A DNA stretch of 64,000 bases, taken from assembly GCF_000308555.1 (NCBI RefSeq), contig NZ_BAFY01000203.1:18239-82238 (forward strand), in the 5' to 3' direction. Positions within the stretch are counted from its first letter, which is position 1; each line of letters begins with the position of its first letter. Below the pieces are notes generated by a model. That model ran no database searches and was not told the DNA's origin. It saw only the letters and a program-made list of their open reading frames with translations. Shown one piece after another: positions 44,820-55,812 of the stretch. This DNA comes from Nocardia cyriacigeorgica NBRC 100375 (GTDB taxonomy: Bacteria; Actinomycetota; Actinomycetes; Mycobacteriales; Mycobacteriaceae). A program made the translations under genes and the position numbers.

Positions 44820-45347
44820 TTACAACAGATAGAGGCGTTCGGTCGGGAGCCGGGGCAGGCCGCGCGGGTCGGTGGGGAGGATGGCGGCGGCGCCCGGGTG
44901 GTGGCGGGTGCGCCACTCGGTGATGAATCGTGTTGCGGCGCTGGGGCAGATGGCGAAATCGAAACGCAGGCCGTGCAGGAAGACGCTGAGGTGCACGTCG
45001 GGTTCGTTCGGGCGCGGTGAATCGTTCGCCTCCGCGTCCGGGTGCGCGCCGAAAACTTCTTGGCAGGCAGCGCTACTCGACGCACCACCCGGCCCGTCAC
45101 GCCGAGGACCGCCACTCGGCCCGGTGCCGGTCTCCTCACGCCAGGACGAATCGGGCTGCGCACCGGGACCCTCGAGGCCGACACGACTGCTCGAGGCGAT
45201 ACCCGGCTTGTCATGCCAGGGGCGACCGGTGAGCTCTGGGTCGGACTCATCGAGCCAGGGCGGCAGGCCCACGGCGCCAGGATTCGTCGTGCTGGGCGTG
45301 CCGGTCGGCGGGAGGTCGGGGTTGTGGGGGCGTGGGGTTCTGTTCAT
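44820..45347 (-). CDS. Conserved-type hypothetical protein with disordered N-terminus
   Basis: 175 residues. Residues 1-110 are Pro/Gly/Ser/Asp-rich and probably disordered. The last ~60 form a compact domain: DVHLSVFLHGLRFDFAICPS, ATRFITEWRTRHHPGAAAIL, GLPRLPTERLYLL. The start overlaps the stop of the gene at 45344-45850 (ATGA). I do not know its function. Its tight coupling to the neighbour and nearness to the XRE-DUF397 pair suggest one cassette. Confidence 0.6.
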   Translation of the reverse strand: MNRTPRPHNPDLPPTGTPSTTNPGAVGLPPWLDESDPELTGRPWHDKPGIASSSRVGLEGPGAQPDSSWREETGTGPSGGPRRDGPGGASSSAACQEVFGAHPDAEANDSPRPNEPDVHLSVFLHGLRFDFAICPSAATRFITEWRTRHHPGAAAILPTDPRGLPRLPTERLYLL

Positions 45348-45850
45348 CGGGGATATCCCGCGGTCGGGGTACGCAGCCAGCCGCCGCGGCCGGCGCAGGT
45401 GCGGATCGAATCGATCACCGTGAGGCCGGAGGGGCGGAAGGGGCTGCGGGGTGGCTGGATCCAGCGGCGGAAGCGTTCGCCCTGGTCGGTCGGTGAGGGC
45501 AGGGCGATGGTTGCGCCGGTGCGGACGACGGAGACGTCGAGGCGGAACATCTCGGCGAACAGGGCGGTGTCGTCAGGCAGGTCGGGACGGATCAGGAAGG
45601 TCCAGCGGCCCGAGCGCATGTGGGAGATGATCGGACCTACTCCGGAACCGGAGTCGTGGTCGCGAGCGCGGCGCAGATCGCCGTGCACGGCCAGGCCGAG
45701 CGCCGAGGGCATCATCAATCCCCACACGTGATCGGCGCGCATGACGATGCGGCCGATCTCCGGTGGGTCGATCCAGGCGGGCAAATCGCAGACACGCCGA
45801 TAGAACTGGCAGCGGGAACGCGGTGTGTCGCCGAACGGAACATTCTCCAT
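45344..45850 (-). CDS. Hypothetical protein of a conserved actinobacterial family
   Basis: 168 residues from ATG 45850. RSRCQFYRRVCDLPAWIDPP, GRIVMRADHVWGLMMPSALG, GVGPIISHMRSGRWTFLIRP and GATIALPSPTDQGERFRRWI are blocks I remember from short actinobacterial proteins that databases sometimes label as an RNA polymerase subunit. The length and the absence of any RNA polymerase motif make that label untenable. Some blocks are reminiscent of the small primase-polymerase-like family near XRE regulators, but function is unknown. Divergent from the XRE gene across 294 bases. Confidence 0.68.
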   Translation of the reverse strand: MENVPFGDTPRSRCQFYRRVCDLPAWIDPPEIGRIVMRADHVWGLMMPSALGLAVHGDLRRARDHDSGSGVGPIISHMRSGRWTFLIRPDLPDDTALFAEMFRLDVSVVRTGATIALPSPTDQGERFRRWIQPPRSPFRPSGLTVIDSIRTCAGRGGWLRTPTAGYPR

Positions 45851-46144
45851 CGCAGCACCTTTGGGTCGCGGGTAGACTCGGGTGCGCTCGGCCCGGTGTG
45901 ATGACGGACACCGGATCGGGAATTGAGGGAGGGGCGTTTCCGGAGCAACTCCCACCGAGCGCGAACACAGTTGAGCACCGCCGATCCGGCCGAATCCAGC
46001 CGATCGAGCGATGTCCGCGAATCGCGGGGAATCACCAGGACCAGGGGCAGCTTGATAGCGGTTTGCTGTCGCGATGACAGCGCCGTCCGGAGAATTCCGA
46101 CAGCGATGTGCTGCCGGACCGACAGACAGCCAAGGGGACACGTC

Positions 46145-47032
46145 ATGAACACAGAGGACGGCACCGGCCCGTCACTCCCACTCCGCCAACTGGGAAACTA
46201 CTTCCGCCGCGCCCGCAGCGACGCCCACCTCACTCTGGACCAGGTGGCGGCGTTGATGGAGTGGAGTCCGAGCAAGCTGAGCCGATTGGAGCGCGGGCAG
46301 CCGGGGAAGTTGACGACTCGGGACATCGCGGCGCTGTGCGAGTTGCTCGAATTCGAGGACAACCAGACCGCAGTGATGATCGGGCTCGCCCAACAAGCAG
46401 CCGTCCAAAGTTGGTGGCATACGTTCGACGATCTGATCCCAGAGAATCTCAACGTCTATGTGAACATGGAGAGTTCAGCCCGCCAGCTCACCATGTTCCG
46501 GCCTGACATCATCCCCGGGCTGCTGCAAACAGCCGACTACGCACGCGTTCTGGATCGAGACTTCTTCCCGCCCGATGCTGCTGATGGACAATCACGGCGT
46601 ATCGAACTTCGGATGAAGCGTCAGCGGATCTATACGCGCAAGGTCAAACCAGTCGACGTCGAGGTGGTCCTGCATGAGTCGGCGCTGCGCACCATCGTCG
46701 GCAGGCCAGCAGTCATGGCTGCACAGCTAAGGCATCTCGCGGACGTCAGCACTCGCCCGAACGTTTCGATCCGAGTATTGCCGTACAAAGTCGGGTTTCC
46801 GCTTGGCGGACCGGTCGGGCCATACGTGATTCTGGACTTCCCCACAAAGCCTGGTGGAGAAGCGGATCCGACTGTCGTTTACATCGAGAACTACACAGGC
46901 GACCTGTACCTTGAAGGGGAGCACGACGTCGAGAAGTACCGCTTCGCGTCGGCCAAGATCCAGCGCAATGCGTTGGACGCCGTTTCCAGTCGAAACTTGT
47001 TCCGGCAGCTGGCAAAGGAGTTCAATCCATGA
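46145..47032 (+). CDS. XRE-family helix-turn-helix regulator with DUF5753 domain
   Basis: 295 residues. HTH at about residues 12-68 (LRQLGNYFRRARSDAHLTLD, VAALMEWSPSKLSRLERG). DUF5753 fills about 95-285 (FRPDIIPGLLQTADYARVL, RRIELRMKRQRIYTRK, VVLHESALRTIVGRPAVMAA, VSIRVLPYKVGFP). This class always pairs with a DUF397 gene, here overlapping by four bases. In Streptomyces such pairs regulate development or secondary metabolism. The upstream gap has a GCTGTC/GACAGC inverted repeat at 46065-46081 that may be its operator. Confidence 0.93.
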   Translation: MNTEDGTGPSLPLRQLGNYFRRARSDAHLTLDQVAALMEWSPSKLSRLERGQPGKLTTRDIAALCELLEFEDNQTAVMIGLAQQAAVQSWWHTFDDLIPENLNVYVNMESSARQLTMFRPDIIPGLLQTADYARVLDRDFFPPDAADGQSRRIELRMKRQRIYTRKVKPVDVEVVLHESALRTIVGRPAVMAAQLRHLADVSTRPNVSIRVLPYKVGFPLGGPVGPYVILDFPTKPGGEADPTVVYIENYTGDLYLEGEHDVEKYRFASAKIQRNALDAVSSRNLFRQLAKEFNP

Positions 47033-47238
47033 CTACTGACCTATCCGGAGCGAACTGGTTCAAGAGCAGCCGAAGCTCCGGTGAGTCGGAGTGCGTTGAG
47101 GTCGCCCACCTGAACCACAATCGCGTAGCCGTCCGGGACTCCAAGAACCCCACCGGCCCGGCACTCATCTTCACCCCAACTGCCTGGGACAGTTTCACCT
47201 CCACCCTCCAGCACGAAGGGTTCCCGCCCAGCGCGTAA
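47029..47238 (+). CDS. DUF397 small protein
   Basis: 69 residues. LSGANWFKSSRSSGESECVE and VAHLNHNRVAVRDSKNPTGP with a C-terminal WDSFTSTL are the DUF397 pattern. The ATG overlaps the XRE stop (ATGA). Proposed partner or modulator of the preceding regulator, comparable to BldB/BldD-linked small proteins. Followed by a long inverted repeat. Confidence 0.93.
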   Translation: MTTDLSGANWFKSSRSSGESECVEVAHLNHNRVAVRDSKNPTGPALIFTPTAWDSFTSTLQHEGFPPSA

Positions 47239-47247
47239 CCGCATCCC

Positions 47248-47310
47248 CGCCGGGCGCTACATGAGCAGAAGGCCTTCTCGGTCGATGCGCGAATCATGTA
47301 GCGCCCGGCG
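47248..47310. repeat. 17-bp perfect inverted repeat with internal palindrome
   Basis: CGCCGGGCGCTACATGA (47248-47264) and its complement (47294-47310) flank 29 bases that contain a second palindrome AGAAGGCCTTCT (47267-47278). Outside the stem GCAT (47241-47244) and ATGC (47311-47314) can pair across a bulge. It begins ten bases after the DUF397 stop and is probably a terminator, but the cruciform-within-loop design is unusual. Confidence 0.8.
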
Positions 47311-47632
47311 ATGCGATACCGGAATGAGTGCGGGCGAAAAGTTCTGTGGTGGTCACGAGGACGTCACGATGACCGCCACCACAGCGCGGCGTTACTGTGA
47401 TCTCCATTACGCATGGGCGCTTGTCCTGATCACAAGCACGATCAGATAGCCGCAGGTAGCGAGTGATAGCGGGTCGGCAATACCGTCCGAAAATGAATTT
47501 GAATGATGGATTTTCACAAAATCCGCTGGCAGAGAGCCCTTTCCATTCTTGGGACGGACGGAAGGGTCCGCCGTAAACTCCGCGCCGTCCGGCAATACGC
47601 CGGGCGTTTCGCGTGAGTAAGGGATTCCAGGA
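47311..47632. other. Regulatory-looking intergenic stretch
   Basis: 322 bases without a gene. An imperfect hairpin covers 47344-47384. Further on, an AT-rich segment carries a palindrome GGATTTT (47508-47514) CAC AAAATCC (47518-47524), placed about 110 bases before the next start as an operator would be. Confidence 0.5.
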
Positions 47633-48253
47633 ATGAAGTTCGGCACCTTCGCCGCCACCACCGTCGTCGCCGTCGCCGCCCTCGGCATCTCCGCGGGCAC
47701 CGCGCATTCGAAACCACCGACGGTCACCGAGGAACTGCGCGCCCAGGGTGTCGAGCAGGGCATCGACTACACCACCACCTCCGACCCGTCGGGCCGCACC
47801 ATCACCACCAAGGTCGAGGACGGCACCTTCGAGGTCGTCGAAGGCGAAGCCGACAAGGCCGATCGCGCGGTGCTGAAATCCGAGGACGGTGCGGTGGTCG
47901 CCGAGATCCCGCTGGCCTACGAGATCTCGGGCGCGCGGGTGTCGGTCGCCCACGAAATCGCCGACAACGGCCGCGAACTCACCCTCACCACCAAGCCGTC
48001 GGCCAAGGAGATCGGCGAGATGCGGCCGATCAGCTCCATGTCGCGGCTGGTGGCCGAGCTGGAGAAGAACGTCGTCGGCGTGGTCGCGGGCGCGGTGATC
48101 GGCGGCCTGATCGGCGCGGTGATCGGCATGGGCTTCTTCACCCTGCTCACCGGCCCGATCGGCGCTGTCGTCGGCGCGCTCGCCGGTGGCGCGATCATGG
48201 GCGGGCAGCCGTTCGTCGATGCCATCATGGCCGTCCTCAACGGCCAGCCGTGA
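47633..48253 (+). CDS. Secreted glycine-zipper protein
   Basis: 206 residues. Sec signal peptide MKFGTFAATTVVAVAALGIS ending near AHS-KP. A beta-rich soluble part (IDYTTTSDPSGRTITTKVED, VEGEADKADRAVLKS) follows, then a glycine-zipper membrane segment (VVGVVAGAVIGGLIGAVIGM and GPIGAVVGALAGGAIMGG, about 150-200). Such tails can insert into or oligomerise at the mycolate outer membrane. I have seen similar Nocardia proteins but know no function. Overlaps the next gene by four bases. Confidence 0.75.
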   Translation: MKFGTFAATTVVAVAALGISAGTAHSKPPTVTEELRAQGVEQGIDYTTTSDPSGRTITTKVEDGTFEVVEGEADKADRAVLKSEDGAVVAEIPLAYEISGARVSVAHEIADNGRELTLTTKPSAKEIGEMRPISSMSRLVAELEKNVVGVVAGAVIGGLIGAVIGMGFFTLLTGPIGAVVGALAGGAIMGGQPFVDAIMAVLNGQP

Positions 48254-48954
48254 CCGAGCCCATGTCCGGCAACGACAACCCCACCCCGAGCCGCAGCAGG
48301 CGGCGGATGACGAATACCGCGTTGATCGTCGCGATCGGCGCGTTCGTCACCGCGGGCATCCTGATCGTCGGCGTCTCGGTGCTGGCCTCCTCGTTCGAAT
48401 CCACCGTCGCCGAGGCCAAACAAGGCGCCACCTCCACCAGCGCGACCACCACGACGGCACCCTCGTCGGCGAAACCGGCTCCGGCGACGCAGCCGGGCCT
48501 GGCGCCGCCGGTCACCACCACATCGACGACCACCACCTCCGCCACGCCCATCGCGGCGAACAAGACCGCGAAGGAAGCGGTGGCGCTGACGGTGGACGTC
48601 GGCGACTGCGTGGTCCTCGACCCGGATCCGAAGAAGGTCGGCACCACCGCCTGCGGCAGCCCGGATTCCACCTACCGGGTTGTCGACAAGACCGGAGAAG
48701 GCGGCAGCTGCCCCTCCGACGCCGACCACTCCCACTCCGTCGACAAGACCACCCTCTGCCTCGACATCGACTGGACCATCGGCTCCTGCATGACCTTGAA
48801 GCCCGCCCCCGCCCGCATCCCGTGCACCTCCCCAGACGGTGTGAAAGTGGTTGCGGTGAAGCAGAACACCACCGAGGTGGACACCTGCCCCGACGCCGAC
48901 CGCGGCTTCGTCTACTCCGAACGCAAGTTCGTCATCTGCTTCGCGGATCTATAG
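48250..48954 (+). CDS. Membrane-anchored secreted protein, LppU-like
   Basis: 234 residues from GTG 48250, overlapping the preceding stop (GTGA). A basic N-terminus (RSRRRM) precedes one membrane helix (ALIVAIGAFVTAGILIVGVS, about 24-43), then a Thr/Ala/Pro linker and a Cys-rich exterior domain (VGDCVVLDP, VGTTACGSPD, GGSCPSDADH, TTLCLDIDW, GSCMTLKPA, VDTCPDADR, VICFADL) with eight or more cysteines for disulfides. The double-module layout is that of LppU/SCO3897-like proteins. Partner of the glycine-zipper protein by position. Confidence 0.7.
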   Translation: MTEPMSGNDNPTPSRSRRRMTNTALIVAIGAFVTAGILIVGVSVLASSFESTVAEAKQGATSTSATTTTAPSSAKPAPATQPGLAPPVTTTSTTTTSATPIAANKTAKEAVALTVDVGDCVVLDPDPKKVGTTACGSPDSTYRVVDKTGEGGSCPSDADHSHSVDKTTLCLDIDWTIGSCMTLKPAPARIPCTSPDGVKVVAVKQNTTEVDTCPDADRGFVYSERKFVICFADL

Positions 48955-49016
48955 CCCAGGCGGACCGGCGAATTCGCCGCGGCGCCTCGGTCCCGCGGCC
49001 CGACTAGCATGACGAC

Positions 49017-49755
49017 GTGCCATCTATCGCGCGGCTGCGTCCCGCTGTGTCCGGGCTGTTGGTGATCGGCGCCGCGGCGCTGTCGGCCTGCGGGGAGGAC
49101 GTTTCCGGCGAGGCCCGGCCTGCTGCCGAGGACGCCGTCTCCTGTGATGCGGCGGTGGTCCTCGTTCTCGATGTGTCGCTGTCGATGGAGGCCACCGATG
49201 TCGCCCCGTCCCGGCTGCTGGCCGCGCAACAGGCCGCGCGTGATTTCGCCGCAGGTCTGCCGCAGCGCACCCCGTTGGGCTTGGTGACGTTCGCGGGCAC
49301 CGCGAGCGTGCTGACCTCGCCGACCACCGATCGCGGCGCATTCACCAGCGCCCTCGAAACGGTGACGTTGAGCGAGCGCACCGCGACGGGTGAGGGCATC
49401 TACGCGGGGCTGTCGGCCTTCGCCGCGCGCGGAAAGCGAAGGCCCGCACCGGATCGTCCTGCTCTCCGACGGGAAGCAGACCGTGCCGCTGAGTTTGGAC
49501 GAGCCACGCGGCGCCTATACGGCAGCTCGGGACGCGCAGCGAAAGAATGTGCGCATCTCGTCGATTTCACTGGGCACTCAGCAGGGCTATGTCGAGGTAC
49601 CCGACGCGTCGGGCGCCGGAGCCCAGCGCGTCCGGGTGCCGAGCGACCCCGAATCGCTCGGGGAAATCGCCCGGCTCGGCGGCGGAGATTTCTACGAAGC
49701 CACCAGCCGCGACGAACTGACCACGGCCTTCGAAGCGATGACCTGCGGCTCGTAA
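49017..49755 (+). pseudogene. VWA-domain lipoprotein interrupted by a one-base frameshift
   Basis: From GTG 49017 the frame gives a lipoprotein signal (LLVIGAAALSAC, Cys25) and the start of a von Willebrand A domain with its MIDAS motif DVSLS (52-56) and GLVTFAGTASVL. At about 49424-49430, a CGCGCGC run, the frame is lost. The rest of the VWA domain continues one base over (IVLLSDGKQTVPLSLDEP, ISSISLGTQQGYVE, GDFYEATSRDELTTAFEAM) to 49755. Dropping one base restores AAESEGPHRIVL and a 245-residue protein. Either the gene is broken, slippage corrects it, or the base is a sequencing error. Confidence 0.88.
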
Positions 49756-49962
49756 TCGCGCGGGGTACCGCGGTCGTAGATCGCGCTCGGATGCGTGCCC
49801 GCGGCCGCACCGGACCGAGCCCTTCGGCGCTGCCGACGGGCGATGTGCGTGTGCCGACCCGAAGTAACCGAGCACACACTCGAACCACCCAGGCATGCCG
49901 ACCATCGTGCGCCGGGCCGGCCGGCGTCGGCCCGCGAACAACCCGATTGCTAGCATGACCAG

Positions 49963-50352
49963 GTGTTTTTGCTCGGCCCCGTATTGATCGAACAGTCGGC
50001 GCGTCGCAGTATCAAACGCCTGCACAAGATGTACGGGGCCCCGGCGCTCGCGGCAGCGGCAGAGCTGCCCGCGCTCTCGGCGGCACTCGACCAGCATGCG
50101 GCCGCGGTACGCGACATCCTGGAGTTCGGCGTCGACCCCGACCACGGAACCCCACCTGTGGTGCTGCTGACCGCCTACGCCCGCGGCCTCCTCGACCAGG
50201 CGCGCGAGACCGCACCCGCGCCGCTCGGCCCCGAGGACAGCCCGCCCGGCCCACCGGGCGTCCCGGTCGACACCGCGGGCTGGTCGGAGGCGGACTGGAT
50301 GGTGCTGCGGCTGGCGGCGGTCTGCGTGAGCGCCGCCCCGCACCTCACCTGA
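49963..50352 (+). CDS. DUF6401-like hypothetical protein
   Basis: 129 residues from GTG 49963. Helical, with EQSARRSIKRLHKMYGAPAL, LDQHAAAVRDILEFGVDPD and a Pro-rich hinge before WSEADWMVLRLAAVC. I recall this pattern from Nocardia proteins filed under DUF6401, sometimes labelled as linked to natural-product biosynthesis, with no proven role. No signal peptide. Convergent with the membrane protein gene at 50429. Confidence 0.62.
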   Translation: MFLLGPVLIEQSARRSIKRLHKMYGAPALAAAAELPALSAALDQHAAAVRDILEFGVDPDHGTPPVVLLTAYARGLLDQARETAPAPLGPEDSPPGPPGVPVDTAGWSEADWMVLRLAAVCVSAAPHLT

Positions 50353-50375
50353 CGCGCCGACGCGACGGCATAACA

Positions 50376-50410
50376 GAATCCCCCGCCGATCCTCGATCGG
50401 CAGGGGATTC
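50376..50410. terminator. Bidirectional terminator hairpin
   Basis: 16-base arms (50376-50391 and 50395-50410) with one C-A mismatch and a three-base loop CTC, between convergent genes. Confidence 0.75.
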
Positions 50411-50428
50411 GTCCCGAGTGATGGATGG

Positions 50429-51400
50429 CTACCGCATGTGGCGGCCCTCGCCGTAATCGCCGTAACCGCCGCGCGGCTCCTGCGGCCACTGCCGACCGGG
50501 ATCGGTGGGCTGCTCCCACTGCTGCCCGCCGGCGCCCGGCTGGTTACCCCAGCCCGCCTGGCCCTGCGTTCCCGGCTGGTTCGTCCATTCCTGCGAGCCA
50601 CCGCCCGCGGGCTGGTTCGCCCACTGCGGCTGCTGCGCCGTTTCCGCCGGCCGGCCCGCGGTCTGCTGCTGCCGAGAGGCGTCCTCCCGGCCCCGCTGAT
50701 AGGCCTCGGCCCGTCCCTTGGCCGCCGGGATCTCGTCCTCCAGGTTGCTCAACCAGCCTTCCCAGCGCTGCTGCATGGGCCGCACCAGACCGCCACCGAC
50801 GCCGACGACCATGATGCCGCCGATCGTGGCCAGCACCGTGATCAGGATGGGCGTGGTCACCGAGGTCGCCACACCGATCTGGTTCAGTGCGGCGATGATG
50901 CCGACACCCCAGATGAAGATCGCGGCGAGCCGGCCGAGCATCGAGCCGAAGCTCAGGCCCGAGAGCACATTGGTGACGATGTCGCGCACCGCCCGCGCGA
51001 TGGCCGCGGCGACGACCACGATCAGGATCGCGACGGCGGCCTTCGGCAGCCAGGCGACGATCCCGTTGAGCATGTCGCTGACCGGGTTCGGCCCGAAGAC
51101 ACCGAAGCCCAGTTGCAGAGCGATCAGCAGAATCGCGTAGTACGCGAGCTTCGCCAGCAGGTCGGAGGCGTCGTATTTGCTGCGGGCCAGCATCTGATTG
51201 ATGCCACCGCGCTCGACGAGCCGGTCGAAGCCCACCCGCTCGAGCACCTTGTTCACGATGGTCGCGACAGTCTTCGCGATCAGCCAGCCGATCAGCAGGA
51301 TGACCAGGAAGCCGACGAGCTTGGGCACGAACGTCGCGACCGAGCTCCAGGCATCGGATAGCCCCTGCTGAAAGTCGATGGCCAAACTTGTAGTTTGCAC
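50429..51400 (-). CDS. Mechanosensitive-channel-like membrane protein (TM-helix repeat family)
   Basis: 323 residues. Repeated glycine-rich membrane helices: FVPKLVGFLVILLIGWLIAK, 'LAKLAYYAILLIALQLGFGV', 'WLPKAAVAILIVVVAAAIAR', IFIWGVGIIAALNQIG and ATIGGIMVVGVGGGL. The conserved TM_helix pattern relates it to CmpX and the N-terminal part of MscS-like channels, without an MscS beta domain. The C-terminal ~100 residues are Gln/Gly/Pro/Trp-rich and disordered (repeats of WANQP, WTNQP, WGNQP). Likely osmotic or membrane-stress function, by analogy. Confidence 0.82.
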   Translation of the reverse strand: MQTTSLAIDFQQGLSDAWSSVATFVPKLVGFLVILLIGWLIAKTVATIVNKVLERVGFDRLVERGGINQMLARSKYDASDLLAKLAYYAILLIALQLGFGVFGPNPVSDMLNGIVAWLPKAAVAILIVVVAAAIARAVRDIVTNVLSGLSFGSMLGRLAAIFIWGVGIIAALNQIGVATSVTTPILITVLATIGGIMVVGVGGGLVRPMQQRWEGWLSNLEDEIPAAKGRAEAYQRGREDASRQQQTAGRPAETAQQPQWANQPAGGGSQEWTNQPGTQGQAGWGNQPGAGGQQWEQPTDPGRQWPQEPRGGYGDYGEGRHMR

Positions 51401-51538
51401 AACCTTTCCCTTCGCTCGCCGATGCGCCGTGGCGGCTGCCGCGGCCCGTCCATGCCGGAATTACCCAGCGGAATATCGGAGAACCGCGAAGTTGCCAAAA
51501 ATTTGCGAATCTTCGGCGAGCGAAAGGTTCAGGCAGGC

Positions 51539-52930
<1,392 letters not shown>

Positions 52931-53052
52931 GACTCCATCGTTGCAGAACCGTTGCCGGTAGGTGCGGGCCGGTAGCGCACACCACACCGGCCGCGCCGGA
53001 CCGCGGCGCGCTCTCCTGCGGAAAGTGGTTCCGCCGCCTAATATCTGCGGCT

Positions 53053-53517
53053 ATGAGGCTGCCGAACACTGCCCGGGTCGCCGCGGTGCTGGCCGGATCG
53101 ACGGTCGCGCTGGTCGTCGCCTCCGGTGCGCCCGCCGCCGCGACGACCACCGTCGCGTTCCCGGACGTCCCCACCATGGCCTATGGCGGGCTGTGCTGGA
53201 CCAGCATCCACACCTGGGCCGACACCAGCCCCGACTGGCCGGGCCGCGCGGTGGTCAATGTGCGCGCGGCACCGGTCGGCGGCATCGGCCCCGGCCAGTA
53301 CCCGCTGGCCCCGCTGTGCGAGGTGCGCACCACCGTGGCCTGGCGCAACACCACCACGGGTGCCACCGGCAGCTACGAGAACAACGTCGTCACCGGGATC
53401 TACGGCAGCATCCAGTACTCGCTGTTCCAGGACACCGGGCCCGGCAACGTCGAGGTCACCATCAGCACCAACCACGCGAGCATCCCGGCACGCGGATCGT
53501 TCCACGTCCCTGGCTGA
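53053..53517 (+). CDS. Small secreted protein
   Basis: 154 residues. Sec signal MRLPNTARVAAVLAGSTVAL with cleavage near GAPAAA-TT. The mature part is a beta-sandwich-like domain (CWTSIHTWADTSPDWPGRAV, CEVRTTVAWRNTTTGATGSY, GNVEVTISTNHAS) with two cysteines that may pair. I do not recognise the family. Divergent from cbs across 122 bases, and 43 bases before the SGNH hydrolase gene, with which it may share a transcript. Confidence 0.75.
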   Translation: MRLPNTARVAAVLAGSTVALVVASGAPAAATTTVAFPDVPTMAYGGLCWTSIHTWADTSPDWPGRAVVNVRAAPVGGIGPGQYPLAPLCEVRTTVAWRNTTTGATGSYENNVVTGIYGSIQYSLFQDTGPGNVEVTISTNHASIPARGSFHVPG

Positions 53518-53560
53518 GCGAGCCTCGCGTGAGCGGCGCGAACACGTAAAATTCGAGGCC

Positions 53561-54439
53561 GTGGGCGAACCTCGAATCCGATGGCGGACCGCGGCGGTGA
53601 CCGGCGCCGCGACCGTGCTCGCCGGGTCGAGCGCGGGTACCGCCTCGTGGGCGGCGTACCGGTATCTGATGGCGCAGGCGGGGGTGGCGCGCGGGGTGAT
53701 CGGGCGCGACACCTCCAAGCCGCCGGAAGCCGACGGCATCTACCTGCCCGGTGCGGTGCGGCCGGAACCGTGGCGGCTGGACCGGCACGCCGACCTGCAC
53801 CTGATGATCTTCGGCGACTCCACCGCCGCCGGCGTCGGCTGCACCGATGCCACCGAGGTTCCCGGCGTCCGGCTGGCCCGGGGCCTGGCCGAGGCCACCG
53901 GCCGCAGCATCCGGCTCAGCACCAAGGCCATCTCCGGCGCCACCTCCAAAGGCCTGTCCGGCCAGGTCGACGCCATGTTCGTAGCCGGGCCGCCGCCGGA
54001 CGCCGCGGTCATCCTGATCGGCGGCAACGACATCACCAAGAAGCATTCGGTGGGCCGCTCGGCCGGGCGGCTGAAGCGGGCCGTAGCGCGGCTGAGCGAG
54101 GCGGGCAGCGTGGTGGTCGTCGGCACCTGCCCCGATCTGGGCACCGTCTCCGCCATCCCGCAGCCGCTGCGCAGCGTGGTGCACACCTGGAGTCAGCGGC
54201 TGGCCCGCGCCCAGACCGCCGTCACCCTGACCGCCGGCGGCCACCCGGTCTCGATGGGCGATCTGCTCAGCAAAGACTTCCAGGCCGCACCGGAACAGAT
54301 GTTCTCCGCCGACGGCTTCCATCCCTCGGCCGCCGGATACGCCCTCGCCGCCGAGCATCTACTGCCGGTTCTGCTCAGTGCTCTCAGTGAGCGGGATCTG
54401 GTCGCACCGGGTGTTTCCCCCTCGACACACGCGACGTAG
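53561..54439 (+). CDS. SGNH/GDSL hydrolase (Rv1075c-like)
   Basis: About 292 residues from GTG 53561. An N-terminal hydrophobic stretch (TAAVTGAATVLAGSSAGTA) suggests export or anchoring. Catalytic blocks: Ser87 in FGDSTAAG (block I), GGNDITK (block III Asn) and ADGFHPSAAGYA (block V Asp and His). The M. tuberculosis counterpart Rv1075c is an exported esterase. Probable substrate: short acyl esters of lipids or envelope glycans. Start is uncertain because the ribosome site is weak. Confidence 0.88.
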   Translation: MGEPRIRWRTAAVTGAATVLAGSSAGTASWAAYRYLMAQAGVARGVIGRDTSKPPEADGIYLPGAVRPEPWRLDRHADLHLMIFGDSTAAGVGCTDATEVPGVRLARGLAEATGRSIRLSTKAISGATSKGLSGQVDAMFVAGPPPDAAVILIGGNDITKKHSVGRSAGRLKRAVARLSEAGSVVVVGTCPDLGTVSAIPQPLRSVVHTWSQRLARAQTAVTLTAGGHPVSMGDLLSKDFQAAPEQMFSADGFHPSAAGYALAAEHLLPVLLSALSERDLVAPGVSPSTHAT

Positions 54440-54521
54440 ATTCGAGGTGATCCGTACCCGCGAGTGCCGCACGGACCTGGTCGGCGACCACCGTGCGCGC
54501 TCCGAGACATAAGGAGTCCTC

Positions 54522-55742
<1,221 letters not shown>

Positions 55743-55757
55743 CAGCGGCGGAACAGC

Positions 55758-55795
55758 AGAATGGCTCCCTACCCGAGCGGGTAGGGAGCCATTCT
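55758..55795. terminator. Bidirectional terminator after the thiolase gene
   Basis: 18-bp perfect stem (AGAATGGCTCCCTACCCG at 55758-55775 and complement at 55778-55795), two-base gap, then TTT. Between convergent thiolase and BI-1 genes. Confidence 0.92.
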
Positions 55796-55812
55796 TTTAC
55801 GGCCGGAGCCTG

